DNA from: Cognatundibacterium oligocarboniphilum
Lineage (GTDB): Bacteria > Pseudomonadota > Gammaproteobacteria > Burkholderiales > Burkholderiaceae_D
Direction of reading: 5' to 3'
DNA length: 64,000 bases
NCBI RefSeq assembly: GCF_013377855.1
Contig: NZ_JABXYJ010000006.1
Location: 226,377 to 290,376, forward strand
Positions 7,104-15,615 of the stretch are shown piece after piece. Position 1 is the stretch's first letter; each line of letters begins with the position of its first letter. Under the pieces are notes generated by a model. It made no database searches and had not been told where the DNA came from. It was given only the letters and a program-made list of their open reading frames with translations. Position numbers and translations under genes: made by a program.

Positions 7104-8747
7104 ATGAAAACCTTACTCAAAGAAACACCATCAAGCGCGACGGCCGTACTCGACGATCAGCACATCGGCCATATTCAGGGTGCGTTCGGTACCATACGCA
7201 TGCATGACACCGGGCCGCGCAAATCGCTGTCGGCGCGGCTGAAAACGCTGCTCGCCATCCTCGGCCCGGGTCTGATCGTGATGGTTGGCGACAACGACGC
7301 CGGCGCTTTCGGCACCTATGCGCAGGCCGGCCAGAATTACGGCTACACGCTACTATGGACCCTGCTGTTGCTGATTCCGGTACTCTACATTAATCAGGAA
7401 ATGGTGGTGCGCCTGGGCGCCGTCACCGGCGTCGGCCATGCGCGGCTGATACTGGAACGCTTCGGTAAATTCTGGGGTGCCTTCAGCGTGATCGATCTGT
7501 TTTTGCTGAATGCGCTGACCATCGTCACCGAATTCATCGGCATCGATTTCGGCTTGCATTACCTCGGTTTGCCGGTGGTGCCGGGTGTGATTTTGTCGGC
7601 CATCCTGATGATGTTTGCAGTCAGTACCGGCAGCTTTCAGCGCTTCGAGCGATTTGCCATGTGTCTGGTCGGCGGCACGCTGATCATGATTCCGATGTAC
7701 TTCATGATTGCGCCGCCCGCTGGTCAGGTGCTGTTCCATACTCTGGTGCCCGGTCTGCCGCAGCAAGGTAAACTGAGCGACATCATGCTGCTGATTATCG
7801 GTATCGTCGGCACCACCGTCGCACCGTGGCAACTGTTCTTCCAGCAAAGCTATGTGATCGACAAACGGATAACGCCGCGCTTCATCCGTTATGAGCGCAT
7901 GGACCTGATGGTCGGCATCGCCGTGGCGATTTTCGGCGGTATCGCCATCATGGCGTGCACCGCGCACACCTTCGCCCAGCATCCGGAATTCGGCAATTTC
8001 AAGGATGTCGGTGCGGTAGCGCAGGGAATGGAAAACTACTTCGGCCGCGTCACCGGCACCATGTTTGCGTTTGCACTGATCGTCTCGTCCATCATCGGCG
8101 CGGCGGCGGTATCACTGTCCACCGCTTATGCACTAGGTGATGTGCTGTCGCTCAGACATTCGCTGCATCGCAAGCCTTCCGACGCCAAAGGTTTTTACGC
8201 CGTGTACTTCGGGCTGATCGTGCTGGCTGCCGCGCTGGTGCTGGCGCCGGGCGTGCCGCTCGGCCTGCTGACTTCGGCCGTGCAAACGCTGGCGGGCGTA
8301 TTGCTGCCGAGCGCATCGGTGTTCCTGCTGTTGCTGTGCAACGATAAGGCGGTGCTGGGGCCGTGGACCAACGGGCGTGGCGTGAATATTTTCACCAGCC
8401 TGATCGTGGCGATACTGGTGATGCTGTCCGTGATTCTGACGCTGTCCGTGGTCTTCCCCGACATCACGGAAGAGCAGATCAAAATGATACTGGCGACCGG
8501 CCTGGTATTTGCACTGCTTGGTACCACCGGCTACTGGAAACGCCGCCCGCATAGCTGGGCGACGATCACCAGAGAAGCGCTGATACCGAAAGAAGAATGG
8601 CGCATGCCGCCGCTGGAAACGCTGGCGCCACTGAAACTGACGCCGGTCAACCGTTTCTGGATGGCGACCCTGCGCGCCTATCTGCTGGTGGCCGCCGGGC
8701 TGGTGCTGTACCGCATCATCCTGATGGCGATTTCCGGCATGCGCTGA
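7104..8747 (+). CDS. NRAMP-family divalent metal transporter, with a non-canonical metal site (Mg2+ type suspected)
   Basis: A 547-residue protein with about 11-12 membrane segments of the NRAMP fold after a roughly 45-residue cytoplasmic N-terminus. In TM1 the usual DPGN motif is replaced by GDNDAGAFG (residues 62-70). In TM6 the MPHN motif with its metal-binding Met is replaced by VAPWQ (A240, P241, W242). Loss of that Met is known from NRAMP-related Mg2+ transporters (NRMTs) as opposed to Mn2+/Fe2+ MntH, so Mg2+ is the likelier substrate. It follows the porin by 15 bp. A 14-bp inverted repeat lies downstream (8801-8830). Confidence 0.8.
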   Translation: MKTLLKETPSSATAVLDDQHIGHIQGAFGTIRMHDTGPRKSLSARLKTLLAILGPGLIVMVGDNDAGAFGTYAQAGQNYGYTLLWTLLLLIPVLYINQEMVVRLGAVTGVGHARLILERFGKFWGAFSVIDLFLLNALTIVTEFIGIDFGLHYLGLPVVPGVILSAILMMFAVSTGSFQRFERFAMCLVGGTLIMIPMYFMIAPPAGQVLFHTLVPGLPQQGKLSDIMLLIIGIVGTTVAPWQLFFQQSYVIDKRITPRFIRYERMDLMVGIAVAIFGGIAIMACTAHTFAQHPEFGNFKDVGAVAQGMENYFGRVTGTMFAFALIVSSIIGAAAVSLSTAYALGDVLSLRHSLHRKPSDAKGFYAVYFGLIVLAAALVLAPGVPLGLLTSAVQTLAGVLLPSASVFLLLLCNDKAVLGPWTNGRGVNIFTSLIVAILVMLSVILTLSVVFPDITEEQIKMILATGLVFALLGTTGYWKRRPHSWATITREALIPKEEWRMPPLETLAPLKLTPVNRFWMATLRAYLLVAAGLVLYRIILMAISGMR

Positions 8748-8800
8748 GCGGCTTTTTCGCAATTTTTCATCGTCACCGCCGCAGTTCATTCTGCCGCCAA

Positions 8801-8830
8801 GCCGAAAATCGCCGCCCGGCGATTTTCGGC
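8801..8830. repeat. Perfect 14-bp inverted repeat between NRAMP gene and response regulator
   Basis: GCCGAAAATCGCCG and its exact complement are separated by only two bases. There is no T-run after it on either strand, so it is a poor intrinsic terminator. TACAAT follows at 8833-8838 and could be the -10 box of the regulator gene at 8907, which would place the repeat over its -35 region, as an operator might be. Confidence 0.5.
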
Positions 8831-8906
8831 ATTACAATTTCGACTCACCGGCGCTGCGTTCTGCGCTCAGACCGATGTGCGATTTTTTACCGGAGCATTC
8901 AGGAAA

Positions 8907-9593
8907 ATGCGCTTTTTAGTTATCGAGGATGATGCCGAAACGGCTCGCTACATCCGTAACGGATTGCAGGAAGCGGGCCACGACGTCACGCGGGTGGCGG
9001 ATGCCGCCGAAGGACGCAGGCAGGCGCTCGACGGTCGCTGGGACCTGATCATACTCGACCGCATGCTGCCGCAGGAGCAGGACGGTTTGCAGATTCTGCG
9101 CCAGATCAGAAGCGCCGGGTTTACCGTTCCGGTACTGATCTTGAGTGCGCTGGCCAGCATAGACGAACGGGTGGCCGGTCTGCGCGAAGGCGGCGACGAT
9201 TATCTGACCAAGCCCTTCGCTTTCGCCGAACTGTACGCCCGCTGCGAGGCCCTGCTGCGCCGCTCGCAACAGCACAGCGGCGAACAGAGCATGGAACTGC
9301 GGGTTGCCGACCTGCGCCTCGATCTGCGCACGCGCAAGGCCGAACGCGCCGGTCAGCCGATTGCGCTGCAACCGCGCGAATTCCGCTTGCTGGAATACCT
9401 GGTGCGGCATCAGGGCCAGGTGGTGACGCGCACCATGCTGCTGGAATCGGTGTGGGATTATCACTTCGATCCGCAAACCAACGTGGTCGATGTGCACATC
9501 AGCCGGCTGCGCAACAAGATAGACAAGAATTTCGATCCGCCGCTGCTGCATACCGAACGCGGCATCGGTTATTCGTTCGGCGTTCATGACTAG
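8907..9593 (+). CDS. OmpR-family response regulator, probably metal-responsive
   Basis: A 228-residue two-domain regulator. The receiver domain (about 1-118) has the acidic pocket E7/D8/D9, the phosphorylated Asp at D51 (LIILDRMLP) and the conserved K102 (YLTKPF). The C-terminal winged-helix domain contains LQPREFRLLEYLVRH and the recognition region NVVDVHISRLRNKID. The ATG at 8907 (preceded by CGGAG and AGGA) fits the family better than an in-frame ATG 30 bp upstream. It forms a pair with the kinase 58 bp downstream and is flanked by a metal importer and a metal efflux system, like CusR/CzcR/QseB-type regulators. Confidence 0.85.
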   Translation: MRFLVIEDDAETARYIRNGLQEAGHDVTRVADAAEGRRQALDGRWDLIILDRMLPQEQDGLQILRQIRSAGFTVPVLILSALASIDERVAGLREGGDDYLTKPFAFAELYARCEALLRRSQQHSGEQSMELRVADLRLDLRTRKAERAGQPIALQPREFRLLEYLVRHQGQVVTRTMLLESVWDYHFDPQTNVVDVHISRLRNKIDKNFDPPLLHTERGIGYSFGVHD

Positions 9594-9651
9594 ATTATGA
9601 AATGCGTTCTGGGCGCTATCCTCCCTTGCCCCTGTTTTTTTGGTCGATGAT

Positions 9652-11010
9652 ATGAATTCCCGCATCTGGCAATCTTCCGCTTTTCGTTTGTCGCTGATCT
9701 GCGGCGCCATGGTGATCATTTCGGTCGCCACGCTGTCCACGGCGTTTTATCTGCGCACGGTCGGCGTGCTGGAACGCAATGCCGATGAAAAAATCACGCA
9801 GATTTCCGAGCGCCTGCTGACGGTTGCCGAAAATGGATCACTCGATCAGGTTAAGCAAAAAATCCATCTGGCGCTGAGCGACGGTATTGATTCCGATACT
9901 GAAATTTATTTTCTCGGCGACCCGAACGGCCGCCAGCTGGCCGGCAATCTGAACCAGATCACGCATCTTTACCCACTCGGAAAAATCGTCGATGAAAAAG
10001 TTATCCGGGATGGCCGTCTTTCCCAGGGCAGGTTACTGATACAGCGCACCCAGTCCGGTAACTATCTGGTGGTCGGACGCGACATGAGCGATCTGCGCGA
10101 AATCAACCTGCTGATCTGGCGCGCAATCGGCGTCGGCAGCCTGCTGGCGATCATGCTGTCAATCGGCGGTACGGTGTTTTTCCGTTCGCAGATCGAGAAA
10201 AAAATCTGGGCGATCCGCCACGCTGCGCAGGCGATTGAAACCGGCAATCTGCGCAGCCGTATCGAAATTACCAGCGATGGCGATGAATTCACGCGCCTCA
10301 GCGCCGACCTGAACCGCATGCTGGACCGGATAGAACACCTCATGGATGGCATACGCCATGTATCGAACAATATCGCCCATAACATCCGCACACCGCTCGG
10401 ACGCATCCGTGCACATCTCGAAGAAAACCTGCGCGCCGGTTCTGATCCGGTGCAAATGCGGGCGGTGTGCGAATCCGCCATTGCCGAAATCGACGGGCTG
10501 ATCTCCCTGCTCGGCAAACTGATGCAACTGGCGGAAGCCGAATCGGAAATGCGGCGCCAGCATTTTCAATCCATATCGCTGAATGCGCTGCTGGCCGATA
10601 TATCCGAACTCTACGAGCCGGTAGCGGAGGAATTCGGTATGCAGCTAAACCTCGAAACGGATGAACCTGCGACGATTTCTGGTGACTACGAGTTATTGTC
10701 CTGCGCGCTGGCCAACCTGCTTGATAACACCATCAAATACGCCGGTGCAGCCGCCTGCATACGCATACGCCTGCATCGTACGGCCACTGCGACGCGCATC
10801 GAAGTCAGCGATAACGGCCCCGGCATTCCTGAACAGGAAAGACAAAAAGTCCTGCAGCGCTTTTACCGGCTGCACAGCGACCAGCCCGGGCACGGCCTCG
10901 GTTTATCGATGGTCAACGCCATCATCCGCCTGCACGGCGGCCAGCTGAACCTGGAAGACGCGGGTCCCGGTCTGTGCGTGAGCATGACGATACCGCTCGG
11001 CGGCCGCTAA
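9652..11010 (+). CDS. Sensor histidine kinase, partner of the upstream response regulator
   Basis: A 452-residue membrane kinase: TM1 (about 12-35), a periplasmic sensor region of about 125 residues, TM2 (about 160-180), HAMP (about 182-235), a dimerisation/phospho-acceptor domain and an HATPase domain. The H-box is NNIAHNIRTPLGRIR with phospho-acceptor H243; most relatives have an acidic residue right after the His (HDLRTP), here Asn. The N-box (LANLLDNTIKYA), G1 (VSDNGPGIPE) and G2 (GHGLGLSMV) are intact. No strong ribosome binding site precedes the ATG; a TTG 12 bp upstream is an alternative. The periplasmic part shows no obvious His/Met metal-binding cluster. Confidence 0.85.
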   Translation: MNSRIWQSSAFRLSLICGAMVIISVATLSTAFYLRTVGVLERNADEKITQISERLLTVAENGSLDQVKQKIHLALSDGIDSDTEIYFLGDPNGRQLAGNLNQITHLYPLGKIVDEKVIRDGRLSQGRLLIQRTQSGNYLVVGRDMSDLREINLLIWRAIGVGSLLAIMLSIGGTVFFRSQIEKKIWAIRHAAQAIETGNLRSRIEITSDGDEFTRLSADLNRMLDRIEHLMDGIRHVSNNIAHNIRTPLGRIRAHLEENLRAGSDPVQMRAVCESAIAEIDGLISLLGKLMQLAEAESEMRRQHFQSISLNALLADISELYEPVAEEFGMQLNLETDEPATISGDYELLSCALANLLDNTIKYAGAAACIRIRLHRTATATRIEVSDNGPGIPEQERQKVLQRFYRLHSDQPGHGLGLSMVNAIIRLHGGQLNLEDAGPGLCVSMTIPLGGR

Positions 11011-11060
11011 TCTCTCCCTTCCGTCCGGTTTGTTCTGCATCATTTTTTACCGGAACATGA

Positions 11061-11122
11061 CGTGATCATTACGAAATAGTAATGATCACGCTGTGCTCTG
11101 AACCCCCGCCGCTAGTTACAAT
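11061..11122 (+). promoter_or_regulatory. Palindromic operator and promoter of the RND efflux operon
   Basis: CGTGATCATTAC (11061-11072), a 6-nt spacer GAAATA, and its exact complement GTAATGATCACG (11079-11090) form a perfect 12-bp inverted repeat. TACAAT at 11117-11122 is a good -10 box, but 17 nt upstream of it there is no -35 consensus (TGCTCT). A palindrome directly upstream of a promoter with a poor -35 is the usual layout for a response-regulator-activated metal efflux operon. The regulator encoded 1.5 kb upstream is the natural candidate to bind it. Confidence 0.6.
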
Positions 11123-11206
11123 AGTGACTGTCGGTATAACCGGCCGGCTATGCCATTGCCCGCATTACTTTGCATGGAAAAATTCGCTAATCTCCAGAGT
11201 GTCAAC

Positions 11207-12388
11207 ATGTTAAACAAGAAAAAAGAACTGTATGTCGCGGTCGCAGTCGGCCTGATTGCTCTCGGCGGCGCTGCCGTTTTCGCCTCCCAGTCGTCTTCCG
11301 GCGATAATGCCGCCAAAGACAAAAAACCGCCGGCATCGCTCACCAGCGTGACGATCTCCGATCAGCAAGCCACGCATATCGAAGTCGTGCCGGTGAAAAC
11401 CTATGATTTCGTCGAACAGAATGAAGCCGTCGGCTATATCGATTTCAACCAGGATGCCACGGTGCAGGTGTTCACACCGTATCAGGGTCGCATCCGTCAG
11501 GTATTCGTCAAGGCTGGCGATGATGTGCGTAAAGGCCAGGCCTTGTTTTCCGTGGACAGCCCTGACCTGGTAACGGCCGAATCGACGCTGATTTCCACCG
11601 CCGGACTCACGAAACTGACCACAGCGGCATTGGAGCGCGCAAAGAAAATGCTGGAAACCCAGACCGCTGCGCAGAAAGATGTCGATCAGGCGACTGCCGA
11701 TCAGCAAACGGCTGACGCCAATTTTCGTGCCGCGCGCGATGCCGTCCGTATCTTCGGCAAGAGCGATGCGGATATCGACCGACTGCTGCAAACGCGCAAG
11801 GTGGATGGCGAGCTGACGGTAAACAGTCCGCTCACTGGCAAGGTAACGGCGCGTAATGCAGCGCCGGGCTTGCTGACTCAACCCGGCAATGCACCGGCGC
11901 CTGTTACGGTTTCCGACCTGTCCACCGTCTGGATGGTCGCCAGTGTCTCCGAGACCGATCTGCCTCGCATGAAAATGGGCCAGTCCGTCAGCGTGGCGGT
12001 GATGGCCTATCCGGGGAAAATTTTTCAGGGAAAGGTGAATAACATCGGCATCGCCATCGATCCGGCCACGCACCGCGTCGGCGTGCGTTCCGAAATCAAG
12101 GATCCTGAACATCTGCTGCATCCGCAAATGCTGGCGACTTACCGCATCCGCGTGGCCGATCCGGTGCAATCCGCCGCCGCGCCGCTGAATGCGCTGGTCC
12201 GCGAAGGGGATGGCACCATGACTGCGTACGTCACCAAGGATGGCCGCACTTTCACCCGCCGTGCCGTGCAGACCGGACTGGAGCAGGAAGGCAACCGGCA
12301 GATTCTGTCCGGCCTGCAGCCCGGCGAAAAAATCGCTGCGGACGGCGCTATTTTCCTGAGCAATATGCTCTCCCTGCAATCCCGCTGA
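11207..12388 (+). CDS. RND efflux periplasmic adaptor (membrane fusion protein), CzcB/CusB-like
   Basis: A 393-residue adaptor. The ATG at 11207 gives a basic start (MLNKKKELY) and one N-terminal hydrophobic segment (to about residue 25) as membrane anchor or signal. Then come a barrel-sandwich/lipoyl half (GRIRQVFVKAGDDVRKGQ), a long alpha-hairpin rich in A, Q, T and D (about 120-180), the second lipoyl half (LTVNSPLTGKVTAR) and a beta-barrel domain (TVWMVASVSETDLPRM). It should link the inner-membrane RND pump to the outer-membrane channel. No His- or Met-rich metal-binding N-terminal extension is seen. The pump gene follows 28 bp downstream. Confidence 0.88.
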   Translation: MLNKKKELYVAVAVGLIALGGAAVFASQSSSGDNAAKDKKPPASLTSVTISDQQATHIEVVPVKTYDFVEQNEAVGYIDFNQDATVQVFTPYQGRIRQVFVKAGDDVRKGQALFSVDSPDLVTAESTLISTAGLTKLTTAALERAKKMLETQTAAQKDVDQATADQQTADANFRAARDAVRIFGKSDADIDRLLQTRKVDGELTVNSPLTGKVTARNAAPGLLTQPGNAPAPVTVSDLSTVWMVASVSETDLPRMKMGQSVSVAVMAYPGKIFQGKVNNIGIAIDPATHRVGVRSEIKDPEHLLHPQMLATYRIRVADPVQSAAAPLNALVREGDGTMTAYVTKDGRTFTRRAVQTGLEQEGNRQILSGLQPGEKIAADGAIFLSNMLSLQSR

Positions 12389-12416
12389 TACGCGGTTTTA
12401 CTGAAAGAGATTGATC

Positions 12417-15400
12417 GTGCTCAGAAGTCTGATTACCTTTGCGCTGTCGCGCCGCCCCATTATTCTGCTCGGCCTGCTGGTGTTTTTCGTCGCCGGCCTG
12501 ATTGCCTATTCCAGACTGAATATCGAAGCCTATCCGAATCCTGCGCCGGTGATTCTGGAAATCACCGCCCAGTCGCCGGGCCAGTCAGCAGAAGAAATGG
12601 AGCGTTTATATACCCGCCCGATGGAAATCGGCCTGGCCACCACGCCGGGCGTCGATAACATCCGCTCAACCTCGTTCTACGGCTTGTCTTTCGTCCGTGT
12701 GACATTCAAATACGGCGTCGATTACTACTTCGCCTATACGCAGGCGGCGCTCAGTCTGCAGCAGAATGTCAGCCTGCCCAACAATGTGCAGCCGCAGATT
12801 CAGGCGTCCAGCCTGGTCGGCGAAATTCTGCGCTATCAACTGGTTGGTGACAGCCACACGACGCTGACCGATCTGCGCGCCGCACAGGACTGGGTGTTGA
12901 CGAAACGCCTGCTGACCGTGCCTGGCGTGCAGCAGGTGATTACCTGGGGCGGCACGACCAGGGAATACGAAGTCGAGGCGAATCTGAAAAAACTGGAAGG
13001 CTACAACATCACGCTGCCGCAATTGATTGCAGCGGTCGGGAATGCCAATTCCAATGTCGGCGGGCGCACCGTCAATATCGGCCAGCAATCGGTGAATATC
13101 CGCGGCGTCGGCCTGCTGAAGGATACGCAGGATATCGGCAACATCGTGCTGTCGCAATCGAACGGTACGCCGGTGCTGGTGAAGGATGTCGCCGAAGTGA
13201 AAATCGGCGCTGTACCGCGTCTCGGCAAAGCCGGGCGCGACGATCAGAACGATGTGGTGACCGGCATTGTGGTGATGAACCGCACGCTGCAAACCAATGA
13301 AGTGATCGGCCGTCTCAAATCGGAAGTGGAAAAAATCAATGCCAGCGGCATCCTGCCGCCCGGCATCAAAATGGTACCGTTCTACGACCGCTCCACGCTC
13401 GTGAACGTCACTACGCATACCGTGCTGCATAACCTGCTGTTCGGTTGTGCGCTGGTGTTTCTGATACAGTGGATTTTCCTCGGCGATCTGCGCAGCGCCG
13501 TCATTGTCAGCGCGAACATTCCGATTGCGCTGTTCTTCAGCATCATCATCCTGGTGCTGCTGGGCGACTCCGCCAACCTGCTCTCGGTCGGTGCGGTGGA
13601 CTTCGGCATCATTGTCGATTCTGCGGTGATTCTGGTGGAAAACGTGTTCCGCAACTTCCAGAAAACCCGGCACGAACAGGAGGAAATACTGGAGCTGCAG
13701 GATGAAGGCATTCTGCATCACCACGTCAACAGCAAGTCCAAAAAACCGTGGAGCCACCGCATGCGCCTGCTGTTCCTGAGCGCCGTGCAGGTTGACCGCG
13801 CCGTGCTGTTTTCATCGGCGATCACCGTGGCGGCGTTCATTCCGCTGTTCACCATGCAGGGTGTCGAAGGACAGATTTTTAATCCCATGGCGCGTACCTA
13901 TGCCTACGCGCTGACCGGCGCCCTGCTGGCGACCTTTACCGTCACGCCGGTGCTGGCTTCGCTGCTGCTGCCGCGTCATATCAAGGAAACGGAAACCTTC
14001 GTCGTCCATGCCATCCGCCGTCTGTATTCGCCAGTGCTGCGCTGGGCGCTGGAAAACCGCCGTCTGACAGTGATGTTCGGCTTTGGCTTCCTGCTGCTGG
14101 CCGGCTTGCTGGTGCCGCGCATCGGCACCGAATTCCTGCCTGCGCTGGAAGAAGGCAATCTGTGGATACGCGCCACCATGCCGGCGACTATTTCGCTGGA
14201 ATCCGGCATGGATAAAGTGAACCGGATGCGCCAGATTCTCAACAAGCATAAGGAAGTACTGACGGTGGTATCGCAACACGGCCGCCCGGATGACGGCAGC
14301 GATGCGTCCGGCTTCTACAATGCCGAACTGTTTGTACCGCTGAAGCCTTTCGACGAATGGCAGAGCGGGTATACCAAGGATATGCTGGTGAGCGATCTGC
14401 AAAAGGAATTCAGTGCCGAATTCCCCGGCATCGAATTCAACTTCTCGCAGTATATTCAGGACAATATCGAAGAAGGTTTGTCGGGCGTGAAAGGCGCCAA
14501 CTCGGTGAAGATCATCGGCCCCGACCTGAAAGTACTGGAAAAACTGGCCGATCAGGTGCTGCATGAAATGAATCAGGTCAAGGGCGTGGAAGACCTCGGC
14601 GTATTCCGCGTGCTCGGCCAGCCTAACTTCAACATCGTGGTGGATCGCGCCAAAGCAGCCCGCTACGGACTGAATGCCGGCGACATCAACAACGTGGTGC
14701 AGGCGGCTGCAGGCGGTTCACAGGCCACGGCCCTGCAGGAAAACGACCGCCAGTTCGGTGTCACCGTCCGCCTGCGCCAACAAGACAGATCCAGTCTCGA
14801 TGCGATTCGCCATATCAAGGTGGGCTATGCCACCGCGAGTGGAGCGACGGCGTATATTCCGCTCAGCGAGCTGGCCAGCATTTCGCTCGATACCGGCGCT
14901 TCGTACATTTTCCATGAAAGGAATGAACGCTTCATTCCGGTGAAATTCAGCGTGCGTGGCCGCGATCTCGGCAGCACCATTCAGGAAGCGCAGCGCCGCG
15001 TGACGGAACACGTAATTCTGCCGAACGGCTATCACATCGACTGGGCCGGTGAATTTGAAGAAATGCAGCAAGCCAAGCAGCGTCTGGTGGTGGTGCTACC
15101 GATCGCCATCTTCGCTATCCTGATCCTGCTTTACACCCTGTTCAATTCACTGCGCGACAGTTTGCTGACGCTGGCGGCGATTCCATTCTCGATTGCCGGC
15201 GGCATCATTGCGCTGTATCTCTCCGGGCTGCATCTGAGCGTATCGGCGGCGATCGGTTTCGTATCGCTGTTCGGCGTATCGGTGATGAACGGTATTCTGG
15301 TGATCACCTATTTCAATCATCTGATCGTGGAAGGTAAAGCACCGCTGGAAGCCATGCGCGAAGCCGCCGAACAAAGGATGCGCCCGATGCTGATGACCGC

Positions 15401-15614
15401 GTTTTCCGCCTGCATAGGCTTGCTGCCTGCCGCGATTTCGACCGGCATCGGCAGCCAGGTGCAGCGCCCGTTGGCGGTGGTCGTGGTGGGCGGTATGCTG
15501 CTCGGCCCTATCATGCTGCTGGTGGTTGCACCGGCTTTGCAAGTCATGGTGATGGGCTGGTCCCGTAAAGAATCTGAAATGACTTTCCGTAATGCCGATC
15601 AGACAGGTAAATAA
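12417..15614 (+). CDS. Heavy-metal efflux RND transporter, CzcA/CusA family
   Basis: A 1,065-residue inner-membrane proton-driven pump with two repeats, each of six TM segments and a large periplasmic loop. TM4 carries D395-F-G-I-I-V-D401-S-A-V-I-L-V-E408-N, with the same acidic spacing as D402/D408/E415 of CzcA, which supports the heavy-metal (HME) class over drug pumps. Ser402 replaces the Gly common in Zn/Co/Cd exporters, so the metal is uncertain. A polar insertion with HHH follows TM4 (about residues 420-450). The GTG at 12417 is chosen because AGAGA lies 7 nt upstream; a TTG at 12411 is possible. Confidence 0.88.
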   Translation: MLRSLITFALSRRPIILLGLLVFFVAGLIAYSRLNIEAYPNPAPVILEITAQSPGQSAEEMERLYTRPMEIGLATTPGVDNIRSTSFYGLSFVRVTFKYGVDYYFAYTQAALSLQQNVSLPNNVQPQIQASSLVGEILRYQLVGDSHTTLTDLRAAQDWVLTKRLLTVPGVQQVITWGGTTREYEVEANLKKLEGYNITLPQLIAAVGNANSNVGGRTVNIGQQSVNIRGVGLLKDTQDIGNIVLSQSNGTPVLVKDVAEVKIGAVPRLGKAGRDDQNDVVTGIVVMNRTLQTNEVIGRLKSEVEKINASGILPPGIKMVPFYDRSTLVNVTTHTVLHNLLFGCALVFLIQWIFLGDLRSAVIVSANIPIALFFSIIILVLLGDSANLLSVGAVDFGIIVDSAVILVENVFRNFQKTRHEQEEILELQDEGILHHHVNSKSKKPWSHRMRLLFLSAVQVDRAVLFSSAITVAAFIPLFTMQGVEGQIFNPMARTYAYALTGALLATFTVTPVLASLLLPRHIKETETFVVHAIRRLYSPVLRWALENRRLTVMFGFGFLLLAGLLVPRIGTEFLPALEEGNLWIRATMPATISLESGMDKVNRMRQILNKHKEVLTVVSQHGRPDDGSDASGFYNAELFVPLKPFDEWQSGYTKDMLVSDLQKEFSAEFPGIEFNFSQYIQDNIEEGLSGVKGANSVKIIGPDLKVLEKLADQVLHEMNQVKGVEDLGVFRVLGQPNFNIVVDRAKAARYGLNAGDINNVVQAAAGGSQATALQENDRQFGVTVRLRQQDRSSLDAIRHIKVGYATASGATAYIPLSELASISLDTGASYIFHERNERFIPVKFSVRGRDLGSTIQEAQRRVTEHVILPNGYHIDWAGEFEEMQQAKQRLVVVLPIAIFAILILLYTLFNSLRDSLLTLAAIPFSIAGGIIALYLSGLHLSVSAAIGFVSLFGVSVMNGILVITYFNHLIVEGKAPLEAMREAAEQRMRPMLMTAFSACIGLLPAAISTGIGSQVQRPLAVVVVGGMLLGPIMLLVVAPALQVMVMGWSRKESEMTFRNADQTGK

Positions 15615-15615
15615 G

